DNA of 64,000 bases from Methylococcales bacterium. GTDB lineage: Bacteria > Pseudomonadota > Gammaproteobacteria > Methylococcales > Methylomonadaceae. Shown here one piece after another: positions 29,580 through 39,303 of the stretch. The position numbers were made by a program, and so were the translations under genes. Numbering within the stretch: the first letter of the stretch is position 1; every line of letters begins with the position of its first letter. The stretch spans positions 111,555 through 175,554 of the forward strand of contig JAPLRR010000077.1 in the NCBI GenBank assembly GCA_026399075.1, read 5' to 3'. The notes below the pieces were generated by a model. It had not been told where the DNA came from, did not search any database, and saw only the letters and a program-made list of their open reading frames with translations.

Positions 29580-29620
29580 AGGCCAACTGGATTTTAAAGG
29601 CTTCAAAATTCAGTTGGCCT
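29580..29620. repeat. 16-bp hairpin upstream of the candidate toxin module
   Basis: aggccaactggatttt-aaaggcttc-aaaattcagttggcct, one G.T position. Confidence 0.6.
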
Positions 29621-29681
29621 AAAATGGATGTCGCACGGTAAAATGGCATCCTTAGTTCATCCACTGTACAGGAAAATTGTG

Positions 29682-29858
29682 ATGCAAGCTGTTGATGCAC
29701 CTACCTGCGAAAACTCTGAATTTTTCCAAACCACCAAAGAACAACGCGCTCAGCTGTTGATAAAAGCCAATATCCTTGATAAGGACGGCTATTATGTGGA
29801 GCGTTTTTTTTCGGCGGAAACCATCAAAAAAGATAAGGCCAAACGCCAGGACAAATAA
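29682..29858 (+). CDS. Small hypothetical protein (58 aa), candidate antitoxin
   Basis: MQAVDAPTCENSEFFQTTKEQRAQLLIKANILDKDGYYVERFFSAETIKKDKAKRQDK; 2 nt upstream of the next ORF. Start trimmed from the ORF track. Confidence 0.6.
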   Translation: MQAVDAPTCENSEFFQTTKEQRAQLLIKANILDKDGYYVERFFSAETIKKDKAKRQDK

Positions 29859-29860
29859 GC

Positions 29861-30457
29861 TTGTATTCATCAAAACCAGCCTATGTTTTTGGTTTTCATG
29901 GTCTTGAAGAAGAAGCTGGCAAAAAAATTTTAATGGGCGAAGACACTTTGCGTCATAGCACAAACAGCTATGATTGGCTTGGTCACGGTGTTTATTTCTG
30001 GGAAAACAGCTACGAACGCGCTTGGCAATTTGCTAATGAGAAGCGCAACCCAAAAATTGAAAAGCCTTTTGTGCTAGGTGCTATCATTGACCTTGGCGTT
30101 TGTTTTGACCTTCTTGATAAGAAGTGGCTGGATTTTCTGGGTAAGGCTTATCTTGATATGGAAATCGCCTTGTTCGAGGCGGGCAAAGATTTACCTAGCA
30201 ATACTTCTTTCAATCAAAATGATTTTGATTTCAAAAAGCGCGAGCTTGATTGCGCGGTAATCCGTTATGCGGTTTTGTTAGCCCAAGAAGAACAAGGCAT
30301 AAGCTTCGATTCTGTCAGGGCGGCTTTTTGGGAAGGTGAGGAACTGTATCCCAATGCGGGATTTAAAACCCATAATCACATTCAACTATCCGTAATAAAT
30401 CCAAACGGCATTAAAGGGCTGTTTATGCCTAGCGAAAAAGTTGATTCGGGTAGGTAA
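29861..30457 (+). CDS. Hypothetical protein, possible ADP-ribosyltransferase-fold (DUF3990-like) toxin
   Basis: YVFGFHGLEEEAGKKILMGEDTLRHSTNSYDWLGHGVYFWENSYERAWQFA resembles the H..Y core of ART/DUF3990-type folds; TTG start. Confidence 0.55.
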   Translation: MYSSKPAYVFGFHGLEEEAGKKILMGEDTLRHSTNSYDWLGHGVYFWENSYERAWQFANEKRNPKIEKPFVLGAIIDLGVCFDLLDKKWLDFLGKAYLDMEIALFEAGKDLPSNTSFNQNDFDFKKRELDCAVIRYAVLLAQEEQGISFDSVRAAFWEGEELYPNAGFKTHNHIQLSVINPNGIKGLFMPSEKVDSGR

Positions 30458-30577
30458 GGCCATTTGAGGCTTGTTGTGTAGCGGAGATTTTCTTAATGGC
30501 GGGTGTTCTGTGGTGCTTGCTGGTTAAAGTGTTATCATCAGCCTGATTACGGTCTGGTTTTAAACTGGCAGGACGTA

Positions 30578-30601
30578 AGAGACGCGATAAATCGCGTCTC
30601 T
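30578..30601. repeat. REP-like palindrome
   Basis: agagacgcga-taaa-tcgcgtctct, perfect 10-bp stem. Confidence 0.6.
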
Positions 30602-30652
30602 ACAAGAGGCGGCGGGCATAATCCCGCCACCCTAGTCACCCAACGTTAATCC

Positions 30653-32464
30653 TTAGCTTTTAGCCGCCCGTTTCCGTTCGTTTTCAGTCAACAGCTTCTT
30701 ACGCAAGCGGATAGACTTGGGGGTGACTTCCACCAACTCATCTTCAGAAATAAATTCTAACGCTTGCTCTAAAGTGAGTTTTTGGATGCGTGCCAACACC
30801 AAGCTTTCGTCGGTGCCGGAGGCGCGGACGTTAGTTAGCTGTTTGGGTTTGCAAGGGTTGACGCACAAGTCGTTAGTGCGGGAATGCAAACCGACTAACA
30901 TGCCTTCGTAGACTTCGTCGCCATTGACCAACAGCAATTCGCCACGTTCTTGCAAAGGATGCAATGAATAAGTCACGGCTTTGCCGGCGACCATGGAAAT
31001 CATAACGCCGCGCATACGGTTGCCGACTTCGCCGGCTTTCATTGGGCCGTAATGGTCAAATACATGGTAGAGTAAACCGGAACCTGAGGTGGCGGTCATA
31101 AATTCGGTTTGGAAGCCGATCAGGCCGCGTGACGGCATCATGTATTCCAAGCGGATGCGGCCTTTGCCATCGGGTACCATGTTGGTGAGGTCGCCTTTGC
31201 GGTCACCCAGTTTTTCCATGATCGTGCCTTGGTGTTCTTCTTCCACCTCGATTGTGACCATTTCAAAGGGTTCGCATTTTTTGCCGTCAATTTCCTTGAT
31301 GATAACTTCAGGGCGTGACACGCCCATTTCAAAGCCTTCACGGCGCATGTTTTCAATCAACACCGACAAATGCAATTCACCACGGCCTGAGACTTTAAAT
31401 TTGTCTGGGTCGCCAGTGTCTTCGACTTTTAAGGCGACGTTATGTTGCAGTTCTTTTTCCAGACGGTCACGGATTTGGCGGGTGGTGACAAATTTGCCTT
31501 CTTTGCCCGCAAACGGTGAGTTGTTGACTTGGAAAGTCATGGTCACAGTCGGTTCATCCACTGATAAAGGCGGCATGATTTCGACGCTGTCGGGGTGGCA
31601 TATCGTGTCGGAAATTTCCAGTTTTTCGATACCTGCGAAGGCGATGATGTCACCTGCACGCGCTTCAGCGACTTCGACGCGCTCTAGGCCATGGAAGCCG
31701 TAAATTTGCAGCATACGGCACTTGCGTTCCACGCCTTCGCGGTTGACGACCACTAAAGGTTGGTTGGGCTTAATGGTGCCGCGTTGGATGCGGCCTATGC
31801 CGATAACGCCAACATAAGTGTTGTAGTCTAAGCTGGACACTTGCATTTGGAACGGGCCGTCGATGTTAACCGGTGGTGGGCTAACTTTGGCGACGATGGT
31901 TTCAAATAGCGGGGTCATGTCACCGCCAGTGATGTTGTGTTCCAAGCCAGCATAGCCATTGATCGCGGAGGCATAAACAATCGGGAAATCCAGCTGTTCG
32001 TCAGTTGCTCCCAAGCGGTCGAACAAATCAAAGGTTTGGTCTACCACCCAATCAGGGCGTGCGCCTGGGCGGTCAATTTTGTTGATGACGACGATGGGTT
32101 TTAAGCCTAAGGCAAAGGCTTTTTGGGTGACGAAACGGGTTTGTGGCATCGGGCCGTCTACGGCATCAACCAGCAATAGCACTGAATCGACCATCGACAA
32201 TACGCGTTCGACTTCGCCGCCAAAATCAGCATGGCCTGGGGTGTCCACAATGTTGATGTGGTAGCCGTTCCAATCCAGTGCGGTGTTTTTGGCCAGAATT
32301 GTGATGCCACGCTCTTTTTCAATATCGTTGGAGTCCATGATACGTTCAGTCACTTTGGTGTGGGCGGCGAACGTACCTGACTGTTGCAATAATTTGTCAA
32401 CCAAGGTCGTCTTACCATGGTCAACGTGGGCAATAATGGCGATGTTTCTTAATTTTTCAATCAC
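30653..32464 (-). CDS. typA: Ribosome-associated GTPase TypA/BipA
   Basis: [32 protein letters not shown]...[19 protein letters not shown]. Confidence 0.97.
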   Translation of the reverse strand: MIEKLRNIAIIAHVDHGKTTLVDKLLQQSGTFAAHTKVTERIMDSNDIEKERGITILAKNTALDWNGYHINIVDTPGHADFGGEVERVLSMVDSVLLLVDAVDGPMPQTRFVTQKAFALGLKPIVVINKIDRPGARPDWVVDQTFDLFDRLGATDEQLDFPIVYASAINGYAGLEHNITGGDMTPLFETIVAKVSPPPVNIDGPFQMQVSSLDYNTYVGVIGIGRIQRGTIKPNQPLVVVNREGVERKCRMLQIYGFHGLERVEVAEARAGDIIAFAGIEKLEISDTICHPDSVEIMPPLSVDEPTVTMTFQVNNSPFAGKEGKFVTTRQIRDRLEKELQHNVALKVEDTGDPDKFKVSGRGELHLSVLIENMRREGFEMGVSRPEVIIKEIDGKKCEPFEMVTIEVEEEHQGTIMEKLGDRKGDLTNMVPDGKGRIRLEYMMPSRGLIGFQTEFMTATSGSGLLYHVFDHYGPMKAGEVGNRMRGVMISMVAGKAVTYSLHPLQERGELLLVNGDEVYEGMLVGLHSRTNDLCVNPCKPKQLTNVRASGTDESLVLARIQKLTLEQALEFISEDELVEVTPKSIRLRKKLLTENERKRAAKS

Positions 32465-32699
32465 TTTGTGTACTCTAAGGGTTTAATAAAATAGGTTTAA
32501 GGGCGGTTTGGCCACTTGGGTGGCAGGATGCCTTGCTAGGGGCCTCGCCGCATAAGGTTATATAAGTAAAGTATCTGGGCAGTTGTGGAGGCCGCACTTT
32601 TGGGGTGGATGCGCGTAAAGTCACCTTTAAACGCCAGCCAATCAATTAAGGCGGCAGCAATCCCTTAAGGCCGTTGTACCTTGCAAAGGTGGGGCTTGT

Positions 32700-33104
32700 T
32701 TAACTTTGCTGCCAAGGCAGGCCACAAAACCGCCAACCACTCAGCTTGCCCCGGTGTTTTTGGGTATCTAGTGCGCCTTCAAATCCATCCAGGATATTGA
32801 TGGGCCGTAGATAACCGGCTGCTTGTAATGCGGCCGCCGCGTCTAAAGAGCGTTGTCCGCTACGGCACAGCAATAATATAGGCGCGGTTTTGTCGCTGAC
32901 GAGGTGTTGGACTTCGGTGACAAAGTTTGGGTTTAACTGCATGTTAGGGGCTTCTTTCCAAGCAATATGCACGGCGCCTAGCGGATGCCCGACAAAACTG
33001 TGTTCCATTTTTGTCCGCACATCGACCAGTACGGCATGTGGGTTTTCTTGTAACAAAGCCCAGGCTTCGGCGGGTGTTAAGTTTTCTATCATTGGGTAAA
33101 CCAT
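32700..33104 (-). CDS. Rhodanese-like domain protein
   Basis: PHAVLVDVRTKMEHSFVGHPLGAVHIAW...ILLLCRSGQRSLDAAAALQAAGY (CRSGQRS active loop). Confidence 0.93.
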   Translation of the reverse strand: MVYPMIENLTPAEAWALLQENPHAVLVDVRTKMEHSFVGHPLGAVHIAWKEAPNMQLNPNFVTEVQHLVSDKTAPILLLCRSGQRSLDAAAALQAAGYLRPINILDGFEGALDTQKHRGKLSGWRFCGLPWQQS

Positions 33105-33679
33105 TGGTGTCGTTTTTGACCGATAAACTGGGCTTCATTCCTTAAACCTTGTTGTTTATTGCCGAGCAGTGCGTTTTCTTGGTAAAAAACCACTCTTAAC
33201 GGCGAGAACAGTGTCAGCAGCTCGTTTTCAGTCAATAGGTAATCGGGGTTGTTAGGGGGGCTAGGCGTGGCTTTTTCTTGGGTAAAAGTTTGATAAAAAA
33301 GCAATCCATCCGGTTTAAGTGCATCTATTATCGCATCACTTAAGCCACGGTCAAGAAATCGGCTTACAACAATGACATCAAAGCCTAATCCAGCAAAACT
33401 ATCGGGGCTGATATTTTGCTGGCAAGCGCTGACATTCAGCCCCCTGTGGCGCGAATAAGCGTTGAGCTTATTGATGGCGACAGTTGAAATATCCCAGGCA
33501 GTCACCGCCAAGTGCTGTTGGGCCAAAAAAACCGCATTAGCGCCTAAGCCGCAGGCCAAATCCAGCGCCGTGCCATTTTCCGGCAACAAAAAGCGGTGTT
33601 CGGCCAATACTGCCACTGCGGGATAGTCGTCTGGGCCAAGCAGGCTATAGTGCAAGTCCCAACGGCTGGCAGTATCCAC
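33089..33679 (-). CDS. Class I SAM-dependent methyltransferase (TehB-like)
   Basis: GTALDLACGLGANAVFLAQQHLAVTAWDIS; FDVIVVSRFLDRGL. Confidence 0.85.
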   Translation of the reverse strand: MDTASRWDLHYSLLGPDDYPAVAVLAEHRFLLPENGTALDLACGLGANAVFLAQQHLAVTAWDISTVAINKLNAYSRHRGLNVSACQQNISPDSFAGLGFDVIVVSRFLDRGLSDAIIDALKPDGLLFYQTFTQEKATPSPPNNPDYLLTENELLTLFSPLRVVFYQENALLGNKQQGLRNEAQFIGQKRHQWFTQ

Positions 33680-34587
33680 TATTCAGTCCCTGGCATACTT
33701 ACCCGATGTTCCAGCCATGCCTGCAAAAAATCCATAAAACTTTTGACTTTGGCCGATAAATATTTTCGGTGCGGATAGACCGCATGTATATCTAATGGGG
33801 GGAGTGGGTAGTTTTCCAAAACCACTTTAAGCGTGCCGTTTTCTATATCTTTGCCAACGATATAAGTGGGTAGCATGACCAATCCTAAGCCATTAATGGC
33901 CGCAATACGGATGGGATAGGCCGAGTTGGTCTGCATCCTGCCTGAAACTGTGACCACTTTGTAGCCGGATTCGCTTTTAAATTGCCATTTATTGCGGGGC
34001 GCTATCGCCCAATTGACCAAGCAACTGTGTCCTGCCAAGTCTTCAGGTGTTTTGGGTATGCCATGTTTTTGCAAATAATCGGGTGAGCCGCAGACTACCA
34101 ATGAGGAACTGGCCAGTTTTCGGGCCACCATGCTGGTGTCATCTAAGGCACCCAAGAAAATGGCGACATCAATGCCTTCGTCAATCAAATCACCAGGACT
34201 GCCTTGTAAAATCATTTCAACGGTTAAATCGGGGTGCAGTTTTAAGAACTCTGCCACGGCACGCGCAATGTGGGTGGCCCCGATAGCAGGTGGCGCACTG
34301 ATTTTTAGTAGCCCCCTGGGTTCAGTCTGCAAATGGGTGACGGCAATTTCCATTTCTTCAACGTCATGCAGCACCTGCTGGCAGCGTTCAAGATAGGAAA
34401 TGCCGACATCGGTCAAGCTTAAGCTGCGGGTGGTACGGTTAATCAAGCGTGTCCCCAGGCTGCCTTCAAGCTGCATAATATGTTTGGTGGCCATTGCCCT
34501 GGAAATGCCCAATTCACGCGCCCCCCCGGCAAAACTTCCGGCCCTGGCAACACGGACGAAAACGGTCATGCTCGTTAATTTATCCAT
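33679..34587 (-). CDS. LysR-family transcriptional regulator
   Basis: MDKLTSMTVFVRVARAGSFAGGARELGISRAMATKHIMQLEGSLGTRLINRTTRSLSLTDVG. Confidence 0.95.
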   Translation of the reverse strand: MDKLTSMTVFVRVARAGSFAGGARELGISRAMATKHIMQLEGSLGTRLINRTTRSLSLTDVGISYLERCQQVLHDVEEMEIAVTHLQTEPRGLLKISAPPAIGATHIARAVAEFLKLHPDLTVEMILQGSPGDLIDEGIDVAIFLGALDDTSMVARKLASSSLVVCGSPDYLQKHGIPKTPEDLAGHSCLVNWAIAPRNKWQFKSESGYKVVTVSGRMQTNSAYPIRIAAINGLGLVMLPTYIVGKDIENGTLKVVLENYPLPPLDIHAVYPHRKYLSAKVKSFMDFLQAWLEHRVSMPGTE

Positions 34588-34688
34588 TTAAACCTCGCTA
34601 TTTGGATTGCAAGGCGGCCTGTTGGACATTAGCCTTAAGCCTTGCGTTCTGTTTACATTTAGCCAATAAAAACCTTGACTTTTATAGA

Positions 34689-34707
34689 TGTTTCGAAAAT
34701 AGAAACA
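34689..34707. promoter_or_regulatory. Candidate LysR-type box (dyad with T-N11-A spacing)
   Basis: TGTTTC-GAAAATA-GAAACA in the divergent intergenic region. Confidence 0.35.
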
Positions 34708-34839
34708 ATCCATTTATTATTTGGCATATTGTATCCCAAAAATATCCCTGTATAGTAGCAACCATGTAACAAAGCAACAAAGTTTGTAATGCCGCAACAA
34801 ATCGGTATAAAAATTTTTAAACTTTTATAGGACACTCTA

Positions 34840-34992
34840 ATGAACAACTTCAACAAAGACATCGTTATTGGTTTGATCTTTATCGCCGGTATTTGGAGTT
34901 TCATTTCCGGTCAATTCATTATCTCAACCGTTTTGTTCGCCAGCGCAGCCATTTACAGCAACATTGTGATGCGTTCAAAACTAAACGGCTAA
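34840..34992 (+). CDS. Small two-TM membrane protein (50 aa)
   Basis: MNNFNKDIVIGLIFIAGIWSFISGQFIISTVLFASAAIYSNIVMRSKLNG*; followed by a strong terminator. Below ORF-track cut-off. Confidence 0.6.
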   Translation: MNNFNKDIVIGLIFIAGIWSFISGQFIISTVLFASAAIYSNIVMRSKLNG

Positions 34993-35068
34993 GTGCAACC
35001 AGTTAACTACCTCCTGGTGTTATACCCCCCAAGCAGTTCCTCCTCATAAACGCTCTGCTTGATTTCTC

Positions 35069-35104
35069 ACCTCCCATTGCTCAAGCGATGGGAGGTTTTT
35101 TTTT
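35069..35104. terminator. Rho-independent terminator
   Basis: acctcccattgc-tcaa-gcgatgggaggtttttttttt, 12-bp stem then T-run. Confidence 0.9.
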
Positions 35105-35133
35105 GCCCGATAGTTTTAAGTCTGGACTAGTAC

Positions 35134-37110
35134 TTAACTCGGCGGTAAATCTTCTGGCCTTAACGCTGCTTTACGGTTCCACACCAAATCGCCAATTTCG
35201 CACTGCGGCACAAAACCCGCCACAGCCTGTTTTAATACGCCGCGAACACATTCAAAATCATCATCTTGGCTTGCTTGTGCCAGAGTTTCAAGCATTTTTT
35301 CCAGTTCAGGCCACGGGATGACCTGCTCTTTGGCGCGCATAATCCTAGGGTGGCTGGTTTCTGAAACATTGTCACCAATCAACAATTCCTCATAAAGTTT
35401 TTCGCCGGGTCTTAAACCGGTAAATTTGATTTCTATCTCGCCCAGCGGGTGGTCTTGGTCTTTTATTCCCAGTCCGCTTAAATGTATCATCCGTTTTGCC
35501 AAATCAAGAATCTGAATTGGCTCGCCCATGTCCAAGACAAACACATCGCCGCCGTGGCTTAACGCCCCGGCTTGAATGACCAACTGGGATGCTTCCGGGA
35601 TAGTCATAAAATAGCGGATTATTCTGGCATCAGTGACGGTGACAGGCCCGCCCCTGGCTATCTGTTCCCTAAACAACGGCACCACCGAACCCGAAGAGCC
35701 TAACACATTCCCAAACCGCACCATGGTGAACCGGGTTTGGTGCTTGCTTCCCGCGCCTAAGCTTAGCGCCTGTAAAATCAGTTCGGCAAAACGTTTGGTT
35801 GCCCCCATCGTGTTGGTTGGCCTAACGGCCTTGTCTGTTGAGATTAGCACAAACAGCTCGACGTTAGCATTGATTGCCGCTTGGGCAGCATGCAAAGTGC
35901 CAAAGATATTGTTCCAGATGGCGGCACCGGGATTTTTTTCCACCATCGGCACATGCTTGTAGGCGGCGGCATGATAAATGGTTTGCACTTTAAAAACGGT
36001 ACAGATTTGTTCCAGGCGCTTTGCGTCCGTTACTGAACCCAGAATCGTGATGATTTCAATTGGCTTGGCATTTTTGGCCAAACTTAATAAATGGTTCAAT
36101 TCTTTTTCGGTGGCGTACAGCCCGAATTCACTTAATTCGAACAGTATCAAGGCCACAGGCTGCAACTGGATGATTTGTCGGCATAGCTCCGAACCGATGG
36201 AGCCGCCCGCACCGGTCACCATGACCACTTTCCCATAAATGGTGGCATCCAATAAGGCTTGGTCAGGTGCTACCGGATGGCGGCCCAGTAGGTCGGCAAT
36301 ATCCACTTCCTGTAGCGTGTCCACAGTAACCCGCCCTTGGGCAATATCGGACAAGCCGGGCATGGACATCACGTGGACGGCATAAGGTTCCAGCAAACGG
36401 ATTAGCTCACTGATACGCGCGCGGTTAGCTGAAGGCATGGCCAGCAGCACATCAGAAACCTGATGCCTGTCGATCAAATAACTTAAGGAACTTAGCGGAT
36501 AAATACGCAGACCATTGGCTTTTCTCCGATGTAATAAAATGTCGTCATCAATAAACGCCACAGGGCGAAAATCGCGGCCATGCGACAAGGCTGAGGCCAG
36601 CTGGACACCTGCACTACCCGCACCATAAATCACCACATTTTTTTTCCGCAGTTCATTGGCACTACGGCCACCGCCTAAACGGAAATAGGTTTCTCCTAGC
36701 CACCAACGCGCAAAAAAACGGCTGCTACCAACCAGCAGCAGCACAATCAGCCAATTAAGCGGCGAGACTGTCCGGGGGATCACTTTAATGCCAGATTCAT
36801 ACAACACAAATGCAAACACCAGCGCATACAGCGTAGTCGCTTGCACTATGGTCCACAGGGCGCGGATTTCAATGTAGCGGATAATGGCGCGGTATAAGCC
36901 TAAGCGGATAAAAATAGGGATGGCCAGCAATGGGGATACGGCGAACAAATACCACTCCGCGCCTTTGGGCACATACCATACGCCCCAACGTAATGAAAAC
37001 GCTGACCACAATGAAAACAAAACAAAAAACACATCTGTGCTGACCAAAATGATGGCCTTGTTCCGTCGCTGTAGACCAATAAACCAATGTGCCAAGCGTA
37101 CTTGTATCAT
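35134..37110 (-). CDS. Membrane-anchored nucleotide-sugar 4,6-dehydratase/epimerase (WbpM/CapD family)
   Basis: N-terminal TMs; NVVIYGAGSAGVQLASAL; VVMVTGAGGSIGSELCRQII; STDKAVRPTNTMGATKRFAE. Confidence 0.94.
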   Translation of the reverse strand: MIQVRLAHWFIGLQRRNKAIILVSTDVFFVLFSLWSAFSLRWGVWYVPKGAEWYLFAVSPLLAIPIFIRLGLYRAIIRYIEIRALWTIVQATTLYALVFAFVLYESGIKVIPRTVSPLNWLIVLLLVGSSRFFARWWLGETYFRLGGGRSANELRKKNVVIYGAGSAGVQLASALSHGRDFRPVAFIDDDILLHRRKANGLRIYPLSSLSYLIDRHQVSDVLLAMPSANRARISELIRLLEPYAVHVMSMPGLSDIAQGRVTVDTLQEVDIADLLGRHPVAPDQALLDATIYGKVVMVTGAGGSIGSELCRQIIQLQPVALILFELSEFGLYATEKELNHLLSLAKNAKPIEIITILGSVTDAKRLEQICTVFKVQTIYHAAAYKHVPMVEKNPGAAIWNNIFGTLHAAQAAINANVELFVLISTDKAVRPTNTMGATKRFAELILQALSLGAGSKHQTRFTMVRFGNVLGSSGSVVPLFREQIARGGPVTVTDARIIRYFMTIPEASQLVIQAGALSHGGDVFVLDMGEPIQILDLAKRMIHLSGLGIKDQDHPLGEIEIKFTGLRPGEKLYEELLIGDNVSETSHPRIMRAKEQVIPWPELEKMLETLAQASQDDDFECVRGVLKQAVAGFVPQCEIGDLVWNRKAALRPEDLPPS

Positions 37111-38117
37111 GCCAGCTCCCTTTTCCCCGCCTTAAAGTAAATAGCCAGCGCAATCAGCGGCAAATAGGCCAGCAATAAACCTAAGCCAGCATTTAAGCCA
37201 CCTAGCCCCACCCATAAGGCCCAAGGGATGAGCCAGCAGAGATTAATGGTGGTGACGGCCAAGGTGACGGTCTTGTGCGAGCCATAACGGCGGGAAGCAT
37301 ATTGATAGGCATGGCTGCGGTGCGCCTCGTAAACTTTTTCACCTTGCACTAGGCGGTGTAATAATGTCCAAGTTGCATCGACAATAAATACGCCCAATAA
37401 AATTAACCACGCCCAAAAAAGCTGGGGGGCTACGCTAGCCGCCTGAATGGAAAAAAGCCCCAAGACGATGCCTAAAAAGCCACTGCCGGCATCTCCCATA
37501 AAAATTTTGGCGGGTGGAAAATTCCACACTAAAAAACCCAGCACAGCAGCGGCCAGTAATGACAAGGCTGATCCGTCCGCTATCGGGTTGGGCTGTAGCA
37601 TTAACAACAACACCCCGCCCAAGCAGACTGACAGTGCCTCGATGCTTGCCAAGCCGTCAATGCCATCCATAAAATTATAGAGGTTCAGCAGCCAAACCAA
37701 ATACAACAGCGCCAATAAGTGGCCTATCCAAAGGGGAATGCCCAGCGTGGCCAAGGATGGCATACCACCTAAACAATACAAGCCCCAAGCGGCGGCACAA
37801 AAGTGGGCCAATAAACGCCAACGGGCGGCAATATGGCCACGGTCATCAAAAAAACCGACTATTGCGATGCCCACACCAGCCCCTAGCATAGCCCATACGA
37901 CATTCCACGCCAGCGTTGCCGTAAGGCCAAGCATGGGCAAGCCCAGCAAAAAAACGATGACTATCGCCAAACCGCCTCCGCGTGGCGTAGGCAAACTGTG
38001 CGAGCTACGCGCATTGGGAATGTCCAGCAATTGACGGGCTAGGGCATAGCGCCGGAACCAACCAGTCAGCAACCACGAAGCCCCGCTGGCCAGAAAAAAA
38101 ATAAGGATGTTATTCAT
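37107..38117 (-). CDS. Undecaprenyl-phosphate sugar-1-phosphate transferase (MraY/WecA/WbpL family)
   Basis: LLDIPNARSSHSLPTPRGGGLAIV; NLYNFMDGIDGLA; FMGDAGSGFLG. Confidence 0.94.
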   Translation of the reverse strand: MNNILIFFLASGASWLLTGWFRRYALARQLLDIPNARSSHSLPTPRGGGLAIVIVFLLGLPMLGLTATLAWNVVWAMLGAGVGIAIVGFFDDRGHIAARWRLLAHFCAAAWGLYCLGGMPSLATLGIPLWIGHLLALLYLVWLLNLYNFMDGIDGLASIEALSVCLGGVLLLMLQPNPIADGSALSLLAAAVLGFLVWNFPPAKIFMGDAGSGFLGIVLGLFSIQAASVAPQLFWAWLILLGVFIVDATWTLLHRLVQGEKVYEAHRSHAYQYASRRYGSHKTVTLAVTTINLCWLIPWALWVGLGGLNAGLGLLLAYLPLIALAIYFKAGKRELA

Positions 38118-38352
38118 TGTTAGGTAGGGACAATTAAATTATTCTCGATTGGGGGCGTTAAACACCAGCGAGTGGGTTATAGGACTACCTGCTTAATGCA
38201 GTATAAAAACTCTGTAATTCAGCCCCCCGTTTTGGAAAAGCTAGGTTAGGGGTGATCTTATTAGATAAATCCCCCTAGATCCCCATTTTTCAAATGGGGG
38301 GGCTTGCGATGGGGCTTAATAGTTACAATAACTTTTGTTTACTTTTTAAACG

Positions 38353-39303
38353 CTATTGCTTGTTCAAATACGCCAGCGCCGTAAGGCGTAAGCCCTCGTC
38401 CACAGATAATGGTGGATGCCAGTCTAACAGGGTGCAGGTTTTGGTAATATCCACTTGCAATGAGCCGCATAGCCGTTGTGCAACTGCCGATTTGCCCAAA
38501 ATTTTGGCAGCGCTTAGCAGTAGCCAAGGGGGGCAGGGCAACAGTTTGGCTGTTTTTCCTAAGGCCATCGCCATGCGCCTTAATAATTCTGAGGTGGACA
38601 AGTCCTCGCCGTCAGACACTAAAAAAGTTTGGTTGGCCGCCGCCGGATGTTGGATGCAGGTGATAATTAAGGCCACCAGATTATCTAAAGCCACTAGACT
38701 GCGTTTATTGTTAATACTGCCTAGCGGTAACGGCAGGCCACGGTGCAAGCCGCGCATCATGCTGAGAAAATTGGCTTTTACGCCAGGCCCATAGACTAGC
38801 GGCGGGCGGATGATGGCCACCGCCATGCCGGATGTTTCGGCCAGCAAGCGCAGCGCTGTTTCTGCTTCATGTTTGGAAATGCCATAGGCATCAATCGGTG
38901 CTGGCATATCATCGGCGGTAAAAGGTTGCCCCGGCTTTGTTGCTTCGCCATTGACCTTAATTGAGCTGATGAACACAAAGCGTTTAACACCCGCTTTTGC
39001 AGCTTGCTGGGCAAGGTTTAGTGTGGCATCCACGTTAATTCTACGAAACTCCGCCAAGGGATCAAGGGCTGTATCTGCCATCACATGCACACGCGCGGCA
39101 AGATGGACAACAACATCACAACCTGCCAAGGCAGTTTGCCAATCGGTGAGGGGGGAAATGTCTCCGATTAGGCAAGAGCTTACACCGTCTGTGAGTTGAT
39201 GGGCGCTACGCAGCGCCGCCAGTACCTGAAAATCCGCTTGCAGCGCAGCGGTGCATAGCGCCCGGCCAACAAACCCGTTGGCGCCAGTAACCAAAATTTT
39301 CAT
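38353..39303 (-). CDS. NAD-dependent sugar epimerase (SDR; WbpV-like)
   Basis: MKILVTGANGFVGRALCTAALQ...FISSIKVNGEAT...YGISKHEAE. Confidence 0.92.
   Translation of the reverse strand: MKILVTGANGFVGRALCTAALQADFQVLAALRSAHQLTDGVSSCLIGDISPLTDWQTALAGCDVVVHLAARVHVMADTALDPLAEFRRINVDATLNLAQQAAKAGVKRFVFISSIKVNGEATKPGQPFTADDMPAPIDAYGISKHEAETALRLLAETSGMAVAIIRPPLVYGPGVKANFLSMMRGLHRGLPLPLGSINNKRSLVALDNLVALIITCIQHPAAANQTFLVSDGEDLSTSELLRRMAMALGKTAKLLPCPPWLLLSAAKILGKSAVAQRLCGSLQVDITKTCTLLDWHPPLSVDEGLRLTALAYLNKQ

Noticed and set aside
31089-31703. 204-aa + strand ORF opposite typA
   Set aside because: Antisense shadow; Ser/Arg/Pro-rich composition typical of the complement of a conserved GTPase.
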